Made by a program: the position numbers and the translations under genes. Shown one piece after another: positions 54,475-64,000 of a stretch of 64,000 bases of DNA. Under the pieces are notes generated by a model. That model was given only the letters and a program-made list of their open reading frames with translations. It had not been told where the DNA came from and searched no databases. The DNA comes from a bacterium (GTDB lineage: Bacteria > Hinthialibacterota > Hinthialibacteria > H5-UNCL2), in assembly GCA_015075175.1 (NCBI GenBank), contig JABTUV010000001.1:930001-994000 (forward strand). Reading direction: 5' to 3'. Position 1 is the stretch's first letter; every line of letters starts with the position of its first letter.

Positions 54475-57400
54475 ATGTACAGCCGTTCTTGCGGACACGC
54501 GGCAGGCCTGCTAGGTTTTCTAATCTGCCTCGGGTTCATGTCAGTTTCCACAGGTGCGGCGGTGGTTCGGACCGTCCCCGCGGAGTATCCGAGCATCCAA
54601 GCCGCCATTGATGCGGCCGCCGAGAGCGACGAGATCGTCGTCTCTCCCGGCGTTTATTACGAGAACATCCGCTTCCGCGGCGTGGACATCGCTGTTCGAT
54701 CGCAGAATCCGCTTGATCCCGCCGTGGTCGAACAGACCATCATCGACGGCAGCCGTTCGGGGCCGGTAGTCGTGTTTGGCGGCGGCGAATCACCGGCGGC
54801 GCTCCTGGCCGGACTCACCATCACGCATGGCTCAGCCGCCGAGGGAGGCGGCATCCAGGGCAATCTCTCGCTCGCCTCCATCGAGAACTGCCGTATCGTT
54901 GAGAACATCGCGGATTCGGGCGGCCTGTACTACGAAGAAGGCAATAACGGCAACGCGGGCGGCATCCTCAACCACCGAGGACGGATCGTCGGCTGCCTGA
55001 TCGCCGGTAATCGCGCGATGGGGCGCTATTCGCCCGTCCGCAACCAGCGCTCGGGCGGCAGCGGCGCCGCCCTGTACGAGTGTTCCGGCCTCATCGCGAA
55101 TAACACCATTGAGGGCAACGTAAGTAATGCCGGCGCCACCATTTGGGAATGCAGTGGACGCATCGAGGGAAACCTCATTGCCAACAATGTCGGTCATGGC
55201 ATCCAGGCGAACCCCGCGGGGGTGATCGTGAGAAACCGAATTCTCAACCACACCGGCCAGGCAATGACCGTGACCAAGGGTTTGGTGGTCGGCAACATCA
55301 TCAACGGCCTGGTTTCCGCGCGCGAGTCGCGCTTCCTGGCCAACACGGTCGCGGTTAACGCTCCGACCAGTTCCTATGCCATGGCGGCGAACACGTGCGA
55401 GATCAAGAATTGCATCATCTGGCGCAGTGCGACGGTGAACTCGACGGCGTTGCAGGTCGGCAAGCCCGAGTATCTCGGTATTGTCGAATACGACTTCATT
55501 GAAAAGTGGAATCACTCGCCGGAACACATCCTGATGCAGGAGGATCCGTTGCTCTTGGATCCGTGGCACGGCGATTTTCGCCTGCATCCGGACTCGCCGT
55601 GCATCGATGCGGGGACGGCGCTGGAGGGGATTGCCGGCGATCTGGCGGGAACGCTTGTGCCGCAAGGCCCGGCGTTTGACATCGGCGCCCTGGAGTATCA
55701 GGAGCGGCACGAACTCTGGCCCATGCAGCCGGCTAACCTCACGCCCGCCGATGGCGCCCAGCACATTCCGCTTGGCCCGACACTAACCGCGTCGCCGTTC
55801 GCTTCGCCCGTCGCCGGCGCCACGCACGCGGATAGTTGGTGGCAAGTGAGTCCTCTGCGGGACTTCTCGCGATTAATCTACAATCAACGGTGGGATTCCG
55901 CACATAAGACCACGCTCACCCTTCCCTCCGACCGTTTCGCCCTCAACACCACGTATTACTGGCGCGTGTCCTACCGGGATCAGTACGGCAATGCGGGCCG
56001 CTTTTCTGAACCAACGTCGTTTTACACCGGTCCGGTCGATGACGTGTTGCGGGTACCGCAGGACTGGCCGACCATCCAGGCGGCCATTGATGTGGCGGGC
56101 GATGGCGCCGAGGTTGTCGTCAGTCCCGGACGCTACCTGGAAAATATCAACCTGAAGGGCAAGATCATCGCCCTGCGATCGACCGATCCCGGAAACCCCG
56201 TTGTGGTCGCCGACACGATACTGGATGGCAGCCATTATGGCTCGGTCGTCACCTTTGCGGGGACGGAGACGCCCGCGTGCGTGCTCATGGGCTTCACCAT
56301 CACCAACGGCTTCTATTCGCGCGGCGGCGGCATCAACGGCAACAGCTGTCACGCCACCATCGCTTACAACGTGATTGAGGGCAACCTGACCTCGGGCACG
56401 CCGCCGCCGATTCCGCTTCCCGGTTGGGGAACGTCGGCATACGGCGGCGGTATTGCCTCGTGCGACGGCTTCATCCACCACAACATCATCCGTAACAATG
56501 GAACCGATGGCAAGGGTGGTGGGTTGGCGCTTTGCGACGGAGCGATCGAAAGCAATCGCATTGAAGGCAACTGGGCAGTCGGCGGTGGGGGGCTGGCCAA
56601 TTGCAACGGCGACATAACCGACAACGACATCGTGGAAAACCGGTCGACGCAAACCACGCCGCTGATGGGTGGGGGAGGCGCCATGTATTACTGCGGCGGC
56701 CGGATCGAGGGTAACCGCATTCTGCAAAACGCGGGTGGAATCTGGGGCGGCGGCCTGGCCTATTGTTCGGGAGTTATGATACACAACCTGGTCCAGTCCA
56801 ATCGGCTTACGGCCGCATCGGTCAAGCGCGGCGGCGGATTCTACGAATGCCACGGCGACATCATTGGCAACCTGATCGTCCGCAACGAGGCGGACGAGGG
56901 AGGAGGGGTGTATGGGTGCAACGGACGCATCGTCAACAACACCATTGTGGGCAACTCGTCCAACGACGTGACGGGCTGCACCGGCGCCATCGTCAACTGA
57001 ATTATCGGAGACATGTACTCTTACGAGAGTTCCATTCCACAATACTGCCTGTTACAGGTTTACAGGCATCCGGAAAATCTGGGGTCCGACTCTCGCCTCG
57101 GCGAAGCGCATTTCGTCAATGCGACGGGCGGAGACTACCATCTTCTGCCGGATTCGCCGGCCATCAACGCGGGCACGTCGATCGCACTGGCGACGACCGA
57201 CCTGGACGGCCGCGCGCTTCCGCTGGAGGGCGCGTGGGACATGGGCGCGTATGAGTTTGATCCCGCCGAATGGGGCGGCCGTCCGGCCGCGCCGCAGAAT
57301 CTGTTGCCGCGCGATGGAACCACCGGTCTTGCGCTTAACGTTGCGTTGACAGCCTCAGCGTTCATTCCGCCCACCGGCGGCGTTTACCACGCCGCCAGCC

Positions 57401-59028
57401 GCTGGCAGGTCAGCAAGCGCGCCGATTTCTCCCAGCTGCGCCTGGACAGCGGAGCAGACCCACAGCATTTGACCAGTCTGCCGTTAACCGGCCAGGTTCT
57501 CGGCCACGACAGCAGCTATTACTGGAGGGTGTCGTACCTGACGGATCGCGGCGTGGCAAGCCCGTGGTCGGCGGCCACTTCCTTTTCCACCGCGCCTACC
57601 ACCGCCATTCACGTTCCGGCGGACTATGCCAGTATTCAAGCGGCCATCGACGCGGCCGCGATGGGGACCGAGATCGTCGTATCGCCCGGCACTTACTATG
57701 AGAACCTCCAGATGCGCGGTAAGGAGATATTGCTGCATTCCCTTGATCCCGGCAATGCAACCGTGGTTGCCGGCACCATCATTGACGGCAGCCGGATGGG
57801 GCCGGTCGTCACTTTCGTGGGGACGGAAGACGAGAGCACCGTCGTGGCGGGCTTCACCATTCGCAATGGTCTCGCTTACAACGGCGCGGCTATTGCCGGC
57901 AATCGGTGCCGGGCGCAGCTGCGCTTCAATGTGATTGAGGACCATGTTGTGTCCGGCTACACTTCGCCGTCTACTGTCCATCGATGCAACGGTATCATTG
58001 AGGGGAACACGCTGCGGCGCAATGGCGACCCAGCGTGGATATTTGGCAGCACGCTCAGTGAATGCGACGGCGTCATTCGAGGCAACAGGATCGAGTCGAA
58101 CTTCGCGATTGGTATTGCCTTTGCCCACGGCTTGATTGAACGAAACTTCATTATCGATAACGGGGAGAGCGGTCTGCGCGGATGCGAGGCGGTCATTCAA
58201 TACAACGTCATCGCGCGAAATCAATCCAGGGACCGCTGCGGCGGACTGGCCTATTGCGGGGGGACGCTGCAATACAATTTGATCGCGGACAACGTTGGAC
58301 CCGTCGCAGGCGGCGTTTACGACTTTGAGGGAACCATCGCTTACAATCGCGTCGTGGGCAATCAGGGCAGCGACGGTGGGGGCATCTCGGTTGTGGAGAC
58401 GGGCAGCATCGTCGGCAACCTGATTGCCGGCAATCGGGGAACCCGTGGCGGTGGGTTGTACTTCTGCAACGTGCCGTGCTACAACAACACCATCGTCAAC
58501 AACGTCGCCACGGACATCGGGGCGGCGGCCTTCAACTCGACCGCTTCCTGGGCCAACAACATCTTCTGGGGCAACGTGTCTCCACGTTCGCCGATGCACT
58601 TCGGCGCCACACTGACGTACTCACTGATCCAGGACGGCGCCTACAACGTCGGAGTCGGATGCATTCAGGGCGACCCTCAATTCGTGGATGCCGCGCATGG
58701 CGACTACCATCTCTTGCCCGGCTCACCGTGCGTCAACGCGGGCACGAGCATCGCATCGGTTACAGCCGACCTGGACGGGGTCTTGCGCCCCGTCGGCGCG
58801 ACTTGGGACATCGGCGCCTACGAGTGCCAGAATCCTCCATCACCCAGGCCGGTCCCGGCCGCGGCCTACGATCTGAACAGTGACGGTAACGTGGACGGTC
58901 TGGACTTGATGATGCTCTTGGAGCATTACCACACCGCCCAGAAACCGATGGATATGGACAACAGCGGCCGCATTGACTGCATGGACCTGATCATCTTTTC
59001 GCAACATTGGCGCGCGCCGTCCCGTTGA
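54475..59028 (+). CDS. Giant secreted beta-helix protein with dockerin end, one in-frame TGA
   Basis: ATG 54475 follows GGGAGGAAC and opens a signal peptide (residues 7-30). Three pectate-lyase-like beta-helix domains each begin with VP.xYxSIQAAIDAA and xEIVVSPGxYYENI (54570, 56050 and 57610), with Gly-rich coils such as AEGGGIQGNLS and YGGGIASCDGF and Ig/fibronectin-like modules between them (about 55730-56030 and 57290-57600). The last 60 residues form a dockerin-type EF-hand pair, DLNSDGNVDGLDLMMLLEHY and DMDNSGRIDCMDLIIFSQHW. At codon 842 (56998-57000) a TGA interrupts VN-IIGDMYSYES without frame change, where relatives have a Cys or Trp. Read through, the protein has 1,517 codons. A restart at 57013 is possible but lacks a signal peptide. 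Confidence 0.85.
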
Positions 59029-59509
59029 ACCCGCCTGCAAGCATGACGCCGCGCGCGTTTCCGATGAAGTTGCGGCGTGCATGGTGCGTGAGGTCTGGCC
59101 GGTGCGCATGGACCCGATCGCAATGATTCTTCGCTCCAACATCGGGCGCGAGCAGCGGGCGGGGTATCCGGCGCTCACGGTCGAAGCGTGCCTTATCGGG
59201 CAATGAGACGGGCCAAAATGCGCTTCGCGCTGGTACTCGGTGTGCTGGACGGCAAACACGCCTCCAGCGGGACGCCGATTGACCGACTCAAGAGCGCACT
59301 CAATCGGCTGGGCCGGACGCATGGTTTCCGATGCGTGGAAATGCGGCCGTTAGAGCCGGGCGACGCGCGCACCGGCGGCCTTGCCGTTTCCGGGGCGTCC
59401 GGCATCGGCAAACGGGTTTTGACCGGGGTGTGGGACAGGCGAGGGACAGATTGGCGGGCCACAACATTCCGAACCGGACTCGTAAAACGCAAGTCTAGTA
59501 ACTTCAAAG
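59029..59509 (+). other. Gap with a weak ORF candidate
   Basis: A frame from ATG 59203 (MRRAKMRFALVLGVLDGKHASS) stays open through the tRNA-Leu to 59748, so at most its first 100 residues could be real. A short upstream patch (VREVWPVRMDPIAMILRSNIG) also looks protein-like in another frame. Neither is recognised. They may be remains of one decayed gene. Confidence 0.3.
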
Positions 59510-59593
59510 TGCCGGGGGAGGGAATCGAACCCTCACTCCCTTGCGGGAACCGGATTTTGAGTCCGGCGCGTCTGCCAGTTTCACCACCCCGGC
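59510..59593 (-). tRNA. tRNA-Leu (anticodon CAA)
   Basis: An 84-base class II tRNA: acceptor GCCGGGG/CCCCGGC, D arm with GAAACTGGCAGAC, anticodon stem CCGGA/TCCGG with loop CTCAAAA giving CAA, long variable arm TTCCCGCAAGGGAG, and T arm GAGGGTTCGATTCCCTC. Discriminator A; CCA is not encoded. Confidence 0.96.
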
Positions 59594-59646
59594 ACGGTGG
59601 TCACAAACATAAAGTTATCCTCCGAGGGCTGTCAACCGCGATTCTG

Positions 59647-59664
59647 CTCTCCCCGCGGGGAGAG
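59647..59664. repeat. Perfect palindrome CTCTCCCCGCGGGGAGAG
   Basis: Intergenic 18-base palindrome with a related GGGAGAGAGC patch at 59685-59697, similar to the element between cas1 and cas2. Confidence 0.5.
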
Positions 59665-59799
59665 GTGAAATCCCCTCCTCCCTTTCGGGAGAGAGCAAGA
59701 GCACCTTTTAGGCGGCCTTTACAGCCTATGGCCAACCGTGTAAACTAAAAACCACAGAGCGCTTGCGGGCGCCGTCTGTACGATTGTCCGAGGTGTGGC

Positions 59800-61240
59800 G
59801 TGAAGTCCGTTCGGCTGGCCATCGTCAATGCACCGACTCCCGATGGCTCCGTCTTCATGAAGGAGCTGGGCCGCTGCGGGCGTCGCAGCGCCGGCGGCGA
59901 GCGCTGGCCGCAGACGGGCCTCGCCCACTTGGCCGCCGTGGGTAGGACCGCCGGTTGTGAAGTCCTGCTTTACGACCCCATGGCCGAAGCTGTTCCGTTT
60001 CACGCGGCCGCCAGGCACATCTCCAGTTGGCAGCCCGACCTCACGCTGCTCCACGCCTCCACGCCTACCTTCGTCGGCGACGCCCGCTTCGCCGCCGCAC
60101 TCAAAGAGCTAAACGCGGGCCTGGTCGCCCTCATCGGCTACCATCCCACCGTCATGCCGCAGGCCTGCGTCGATCAGAGTGTGGCCGATTTCGTCTTTGT
60201 CGGCGAAGTGGAAGTCCCATTGATGGACCTGCTTGCGCGCATGAACGCGGGGGCGAAACGCGATGAACTGGTTGAGCCGGCCATTCACGGCATCCTCTGG
60301 CGCGGACAGACGCTTCCCCCAGCCATGCTGGAGCCGCGCCTCGTGGACAACCTCGACCAACTCCCTTTGCCCGTAAGGGACGGTCTTCCCCTGCGCCGCT
60401 ACGTCATGCCGTTTTTCGGTCGCGAGCCTTTTACCACCGTCATCCCTACGCGCGGTTGTCCCTTGCCGGCGCACTTTCTGCCGCGCCGGCGCCGTCTGGG
60501 GCGAGACTACCCGCGCCCGCAGCGTCCCCCATATCATGGAGGAGATTTTGGCCCTGCGCCGAAACGCAGGCATCCGCAACGTGGTCTTCATGACCGATAC
60601 CTTCACCGTCAACCGCAAGTGGGTGCGCGATCTGTGCGCCGCCATCAGGAAAGACGCGCCCGACCTGCGCTGGATGTGCAACAGCCGCGTGGACCTGGTC
60701 GAGCGCGACCTCCTCTCCGAAATGGCCCGCTCCGGCTGCAAACTCATTTCCTACGGCATCGAGTCCGGCGATCCCGACATCCTCGCCAGTACCCGCAAGA
60801 ACATCACGCTCCAGCAGGCTGAGGAAGCGATCCGCGTCTCCAAAGAGGCCGGCATCACCTTCTTCGCCTATTTCATCGTCGGCCTTCCCGGCGAAAACTG
60901 GGACACCATCCGTCGCACCATCGATTTCGCCGTTCGCACCGATCCCGACTATGCCCTCTTTCATATTGCGACTCCCTTTCCCGGCACGACGCTCTTCGAG
61001 CAGGCGGCGGAGCGCGGGCTGATTCTCAACCAGGACTGGACGACCTACGACGAGGAAAAGGGCGGGGCCATGCGGACCGAATATCTCTCCGCCGAGGAGA
61101 TCGTACGGGCGCGCAAGCTGGCCATGCGCCGCTTTTACTTCCGCCCCTCCCGCGTCCTGCGGGAACTGGGACGCATCCGCAGCCTCTCCGATCTGCGCAG
61201 CCGCCTCACCGCCGGCCTGCATATCCTGGCCAGCTCTTAG
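59800..61240 (+). pseudogene. B12-binding radical SAM protein, frameshifted at the cluster motif
   Basis: From ATG 59800 the N-terminal 190 residues form a B12-binding-type Rossmann domain (VRLAIVNAPTPDG, QTGLAHLAAVG, TLLHASTPTFVGD, DFVFVGEVEVPLMDLL). The radical SAM part begins FTTVIPTRGCP, then the frame changes at about 60465, exactly at the CxxxCxxC [4Fe-4S] motif, and continues as TFCRAGAVWGETTRARS, ISYGIESGDPDIL, FFAYFIVGLPGENWDTI and PFPGTTLFEQAAERG to 61240. As sequenced the middle Cys of the motif is also missing. Such proteins do methylations or rearrangements in lipid, hopanoid or cofactor paths. One or two wrong bases would explain the break, so an intact gene is possible. Confidence 0.75.
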
Positions 61241-61254
61241 CCACGGTTCGGTTC

Positions 61255-61460
61255 TGTCATTCGTTTGGCCTGTCATTTCGAGCGCCATCTGTCATTTCGA
61301 CCGCCATCTGTCATTTCCACCGCCATCTGTCATTTCGACCGAAGGGAGAAATCCAGCGCATAGATGGTTCTCTCTCCTCGCGGGGTAAGATTTCTCCCTG
61401 CGGTCGAAATGACAGAGCGGTTTGGGTCGAATTGACAGGGCGGTTTCGGTCGAAATGACA
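61255..61460. repeat. TGTCATTTCGACC repeats, direct and inverted
   Basis: GCCATCTGTCATTTCGACC-like units stand four times in tandem at about 61265-61340, and GGTCGAAATGACAG-like units face them at about 61400-61460; between them GGGAGAAATC and GATTTCTCCC are inverted. It forms a long potential stem and resembles a widespread bacterial intergenic repeat built on TGTCATTTCGACCGAAGGGA. Confidence 0.7.
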
Positions 61461-61495
61461 GGGAGTTGGATGGCTGATTCGCCCTGCGGTCAAAG

Positions 61496-61523
61496 TTGAC
61501 ATCCCGGTAGTTTGGACTATCAT
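61496..61523 (+). promoter_or_regulatory. Sigma-70-type promoter of the matrixin/aroE pair
   Basis: TTGACA (61496-61501) and TATCAT (61518-61523) with a 16-base spacer, 73 bases before the GTG start of the protease gene. Confidence 0.6.
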
Positions 61524-61596
61524 TCAGACATGCCTTGATTTGCGTGCAACCCATGACAGAGGCGTATGATTCAAAGGGGCGAGGACAGGGACTGGG

Positions 61597-63105
61597 GTGT
61601 CACTACGGCGACGGCTCGTTTTTATTCTAATTTGTTGCGTTTTGTCCTCAACCTCACGCGTCGAGGGCTACGCGCATTTCTGGGACTTGCGTAACGGCGA
61701 CCTCTCCGTCGCCAAGTGGCGCACCCCCTTTCCCATGCCCTACCGCTTGGGCTTGATCGGAACCGACGACATCGCCGGAACCCGCGAGTGGGAGATCATC
61801 CACGAGTCTTTTCAGGTCTGGCAGTCCTGCCCTGACCTCTCGGTTTCGTTCGCCTATGCGGGGACGACCGACGCTACCGATGTGGCCTATGATGGGCAGA
61901 ATTCCGTCATATTTGTAGACAACTTGGGCGAGGGCTATCTGGCCGCCACGACCGTGACGGCGCTGGTGCGCGTGATCAACGGCAGCACCGTGCTTGAGAT
62001 CGTGGACGCGGACCTACGCATCAACGATTCCGCCAGCGTCCAGTTTCTGGACGGTCCCTCGGAGTCGTGGAATCGGGTCAGCCTGAAGGGCGTGGTGGTG
62101 CACGAGATCGGGCACATGCTGGGCTTGCACCACACCATGGCGCGCGAGGCGACCATGTGGTGGTTGACGCGGGTGGGACAAGAGACGCTGGACACGGACG
62201 ACATCGCGGGCATGGCGGCGCTCTACCCGGCTCCCGCCCAACCGGTGCAAACGGCGACCATCGAGGGGACGGTCCGCATCCGCCGACAGGACGATACGGT
62301 CGAGCCGTATTTCGGCGGCAACGTGCTGGCCGTCAACTGCCACACAGGCAAGGCGGTGGCGGCGGACATCAGCCGCACCTGGCAGGACCCCGGCCGGCAC
62401 GGGCGCTACCGCATCCAGGGTCTGCCGCCCGGCGTTTACGCCGTCTATTGCGAAAAGACGCGCAGCCAGTTCCTCTCGGGCGGGCCTCTGCTGCAGCCGG
62501 GCGGGGAAGTGAGTACTTATTACGCATCCATTCCCTTTCCCCTGTTCTCACCACGCTGCCTGGGCGACGGAACCTCCGATCCGCGCGCCGGACAAGTCGT
62601 CACTCTCTCCGCCGGCCAAACTCTCCTCAACGCCGACATCGAAATCGTCGAGGGCGCGACCGACGTGTTCGACCTGCCGCCCGGAAACGACACGCCGCAG
62701 TATGCCGTCGAAATCGGCGACGGATCGGCCGTCGCCTCCTTCATCAAGAACAGTGTCGACGTGGACTACTTCACTTTCAACATCGACCGTCCCTGCATGG
62801 TCTACCTTACCGTCGAATGCGCCCAATCCCGCTTTACCGACGACGTCTGGGAAGCCGTCGAGGAACCCGACCTGTACATGACGCTCTATGCTGACGACGG
62901 CGAGACCGTCCTTGCCCAGAGCGACGATCACTGGTTCAGCGATCCCTATCTCTACTTTCGGGTGCGGCGGCCGGGCCGTTTTTACCTCAAGCTGGCGGAC
63001 AAGAGCGGCAACAACGTGTTCGACGTGGACTACCTGTTGTGCCTGTCGACCACGGGGGGAGGCCCCAGCGGCGTGCCTCTGGAGGAGTGGCAACACTATG
63101 ATTGA
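61597..63105 (+). CDS. Secreted matrixin-type zinc metalloprotease
   Basis: The GTG start at 61597 gives a signal peptide (LVFILICCVLSSTSRVEG). The catalytic domain, residues about 25-215, has the metzincin zinc motif with His169, Glu170, His173 and His179 (VVVHEIGHMLGLHHTM), followed by a Met-turn candidate in GMAALYP. Downstream are a carboxypeptidase-regulatory/SdrD-like beta domain (about 225-300) and a PPC-type beta-sandwich (about 385-490: VDVDYFTFNID, RFYLKLADKSGNN). Such proteins cut extracellular proteins. The stop overlaps the aroE start by 8 bases, an odd partner for a protease and probably chance compaction. Confidence 0.9.
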   Translation: MSLRRRLVFILICCVLSSTSRVEGYAHFWDLRNGDLSVAKWRTPFPMPYRLGLIGTDDIAGTREWEIIHESFQVWQSCPDLSVSFAYAGTTDATDVAYDGQNSVIFVDNLGEGYLAATTVTALVRVINGSTVLEIVDADLRINDSASVQFLDGPSESWNRVSLKGVVVHEIGHMLGLHHTMAREATMWWLTRVGQETLDTDDIAGMAALYPAPAQPVQTATIEGTVRIRRQDDTVEPYFGGNVLAVNCHTGKAVAADISRTWQDPGRHGRYRIQGLPPGVYAVYCEKTRSQFLSGGPLLQPGGEVSTYYASIPFPLFSPRCLGDGTSDPRAGQVVTLSAGQTLLNADIEIVEGATDVFDLPPGNDTPQYAVEIGDGSAVASFIKNSVDVDYFTFNIDRPCMVYLTVECAQSRFTDDVWEAVEEPDLYMTLYADDGETVLAQSDDHWFSDPYLYFRVRRPGRFYLKLADKSGNNVFDVDYLLCLSTTGGGPSGVPLEEWQHYD

Positions 63106-63961
63106 CCGGATCGACGCGCGTACCCGGGTATGCGCGGTCATCGGCAACCCGATCTACCATTCGCTTTCGCCCGCCATCCACAACGCCGGCTACCGGGCGC
63201 TGGACCTGCCCTTCGTCTACGTCGCGTTTCAGGTCGAGGACGTCGCTGCCGCCGTCGCCGGCATGAGGGGCCTGTCGCTGGCCGGACTCTCCGTGACCAT
63301 CCCCCACAAGACGTCCGTCATCCCCCATCTGGACGGATTGGACGCGGTCGCCGAGAAACTGGGCAGCGTCAACACGGTTTACTGGAAGGACGGAAAGTTG
63401 TGGGGGACGAGCAGCGACGGCTACGGAGCTCTGCGGGCGCTGGAGTCCGGCGCCATCGACGTGACGGGCAGGAAGATCGTGTTCCTGGGCGCGGGCGGGG
63501 TGGCGCGCGCCATCGGTTTCACGCTCGCCCTGGAGCGGCCGCTGCGCGAGATGGTGTTCCTGGAGGCGGTCCAACCCGAGCTGGCGCGGGCGCTCTGCGC
63601 CGAGCTGGGCGCCCGGACTCCTGCCCGCGCGCGTTCCCGGCCCCTGGACCCCGGCAGCCTGGAACTCGAACTGCGCGACGCCGACGTGCTCGTCCAGTGC
63701 ACCCCCGTGGGCATGACGCCCAAGGTCGGCGAGACGCTCGTCCCCAGGAATCTGCTCCATCCCGGCCTGGCGGTGTTTGACACCGTCTACACTCCGGCCT
63801 TGACCCGCCTCATGCAGGAGGCCGAGGTCGCCGGCTGTCCGCTGGCCTACGGACGCGAGATGTTCCTCTATCAGGCCGCCATCCAGTTCGAGCTTTTCAC
63901 CGGCCGCTCCGCCCCGCTGGAGGCCATGCGGGAGGCCCTGGACGCCGCGCTGGCCGGTTGA
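63098..63961 (+). CDS. aroE: Shikimate dehydrogenase
   Basis: The 287-residue enzyme reduces 3-dehydroshikimate to shikimate with NADPH. ATG 63098 follows GGAGGAG; the open frame continues upstream but inside the protease gene. Shikimate-binding residues are visible: Ser22 and Ser24 in NPIYHSLSPAIHN, the catalytic Lys71 in SVTIPHKTSV, Asn92 in SVNTVYW and Asp107 in SSDGYGA. The nucleotide loop GAGGVARAIG is at 131-140 and the C-terminal YGREMFLYQAAIQFELFTG is typical. All key residues are kept, and the length is normal. Confidence 0.96.
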   Translation: MIDRIDARTRVCAVIGNPIYHSLSPAIHNAGYRALDLPFVYVAFQVEDVAAAVAGMRGLSLAGLSVTIPHKTSVIPHLDGLDAVAEKLGSVNTVYWKDGKLWGTSSDGYGALRALESGAIDVTGRKIVFLGAGGVARAIGFTLALERPLREMVFLEAVQPELARALCAELGARTPARARSRPLDPGSLELELRDADVLVQCTPVGMTPKVGETLVPRNLLHPGLAVFDTVYTPALTRLMQEAEVAGCPLAYGREMFLYQAAIQFELFTGRSAPLEAMREALDAALAG

Positions 63962-63969
63962 CTTCGGAA

Positions 63970-64000
63970 ATGAACGGCCCTCAACCCAATCTGGTCCTGA
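63970..64000 (+). CDS. Possible start of the next gene (partial)
   Basis: ATG 63970 lies eight bases after the aroE stop and opens MNGPQPNLVL up to the window edge. No clear SD is seen and ten codons are too few to identify it. Confidence 0.25.
   Translation, partial: MNGPQPNLVL

Noticed and set aside
30724-57000. Alternative genetic code (TAG or TGA read as sense)
   Set aside because: Only one in-frame TAG and one TGA were seen, while many intact genes end with TAG (sigma factor, TPR gene) or TGA (csm4, aroE).
59188-59748. A 186-codon plus-strand frame
   Set aside because: It runs straight through the tRNA-Leu gene; only its first part could be real and it matches nothing.

Overview
The window is GC-rich bacterial chromosome with a standard genetic code (TAA, TAG and TGA all end intact genes), SD-led genes and many secreted proteins. 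Right-handed beta-helix proteins with Thr-Pro linkers, dockerin-like tails and cohesin-like modules, a DUF2961/GH172-type protein, a six-hairpin glycosidase, an esterase and a matrixin protease suggest a polysaccharide-degrading bacterium of a little-cultured lineage. I cannot name a genus or phylum from the sequence.

Layout. 1-14 kb: esterase (off the left edge), orphan PIN protein, ECF sigma factor with overlapping membrane anti-sigma factor, TPR lipid-free exported protein, two secreted proteins in an overlapping pair, and a large glycosidase on the minus strand; tRNA-Arg(ACG) follows. 14.4-17.1 kb: small unknown gene and a broken IS21-type element. 17.1-20.0 kb: a stretch without convincing genes that passes into badly eroded CRISPR repeats. 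20.0-22.84 kb: about 38 recognisable 37-bp repeats with unique spacers. 23.0-30.4 kb: minus-strand type III-A operon cas10-csm2-csm3-csm4-cas6-cas1-cas2, with no csm5. Upstream of cas1 are two or three strongly diverged repeat copies that keep the hairpin by paired changes.

30.4-32.2 kb: type II secretion pseudopilin genes cut by the CRISPR-Cas cassette on one side and by an IS3-like remnant on the other. 32.4-44.7 kb: a second, defence-like locus on the plus strand: SNF2 helicase with DUF3883-like end, HD phosphohydrolase, YwgA-like protein, COG1743-type DNA methylase (DUF1156), small unknown protein, COG1483-type ATPase (DUF499). Several of these carry frameshifts, and the methylase is interrupted by a REP/RAYT element. 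45.36-48.21 kb: decayed IS66 element with both inverted ends, sitting in a cohesin-type gene. 50.4-52.1 kb: intact DDE transposase with inverted ends. 52.2-64 kb: a tRNA-Leu-like relic, GH172-type gene, a 1,517-codon beta-helix/dockerin protein with one in-frame TGA, tRNA-Leu(CAA), a frameshifted B12-binding radical SAM gene, a matrixin protease and aroE.

How it works together. The CRISPR operon appears complete for adaptation, crRNA processing and target-activated signalling except for Csm5 and any visible CARF effector. The plus-strand locus resembles helicase/methylase/ATPase sets found in defence islands. The two ends of the window are clean chromosomal backbone; the 15-48 kb stretch is a mosaic of defence and mobile DNA with most of the frame damage. 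Real decay and uncorrected sequencing indels cannot be told apart from the sequence alone.
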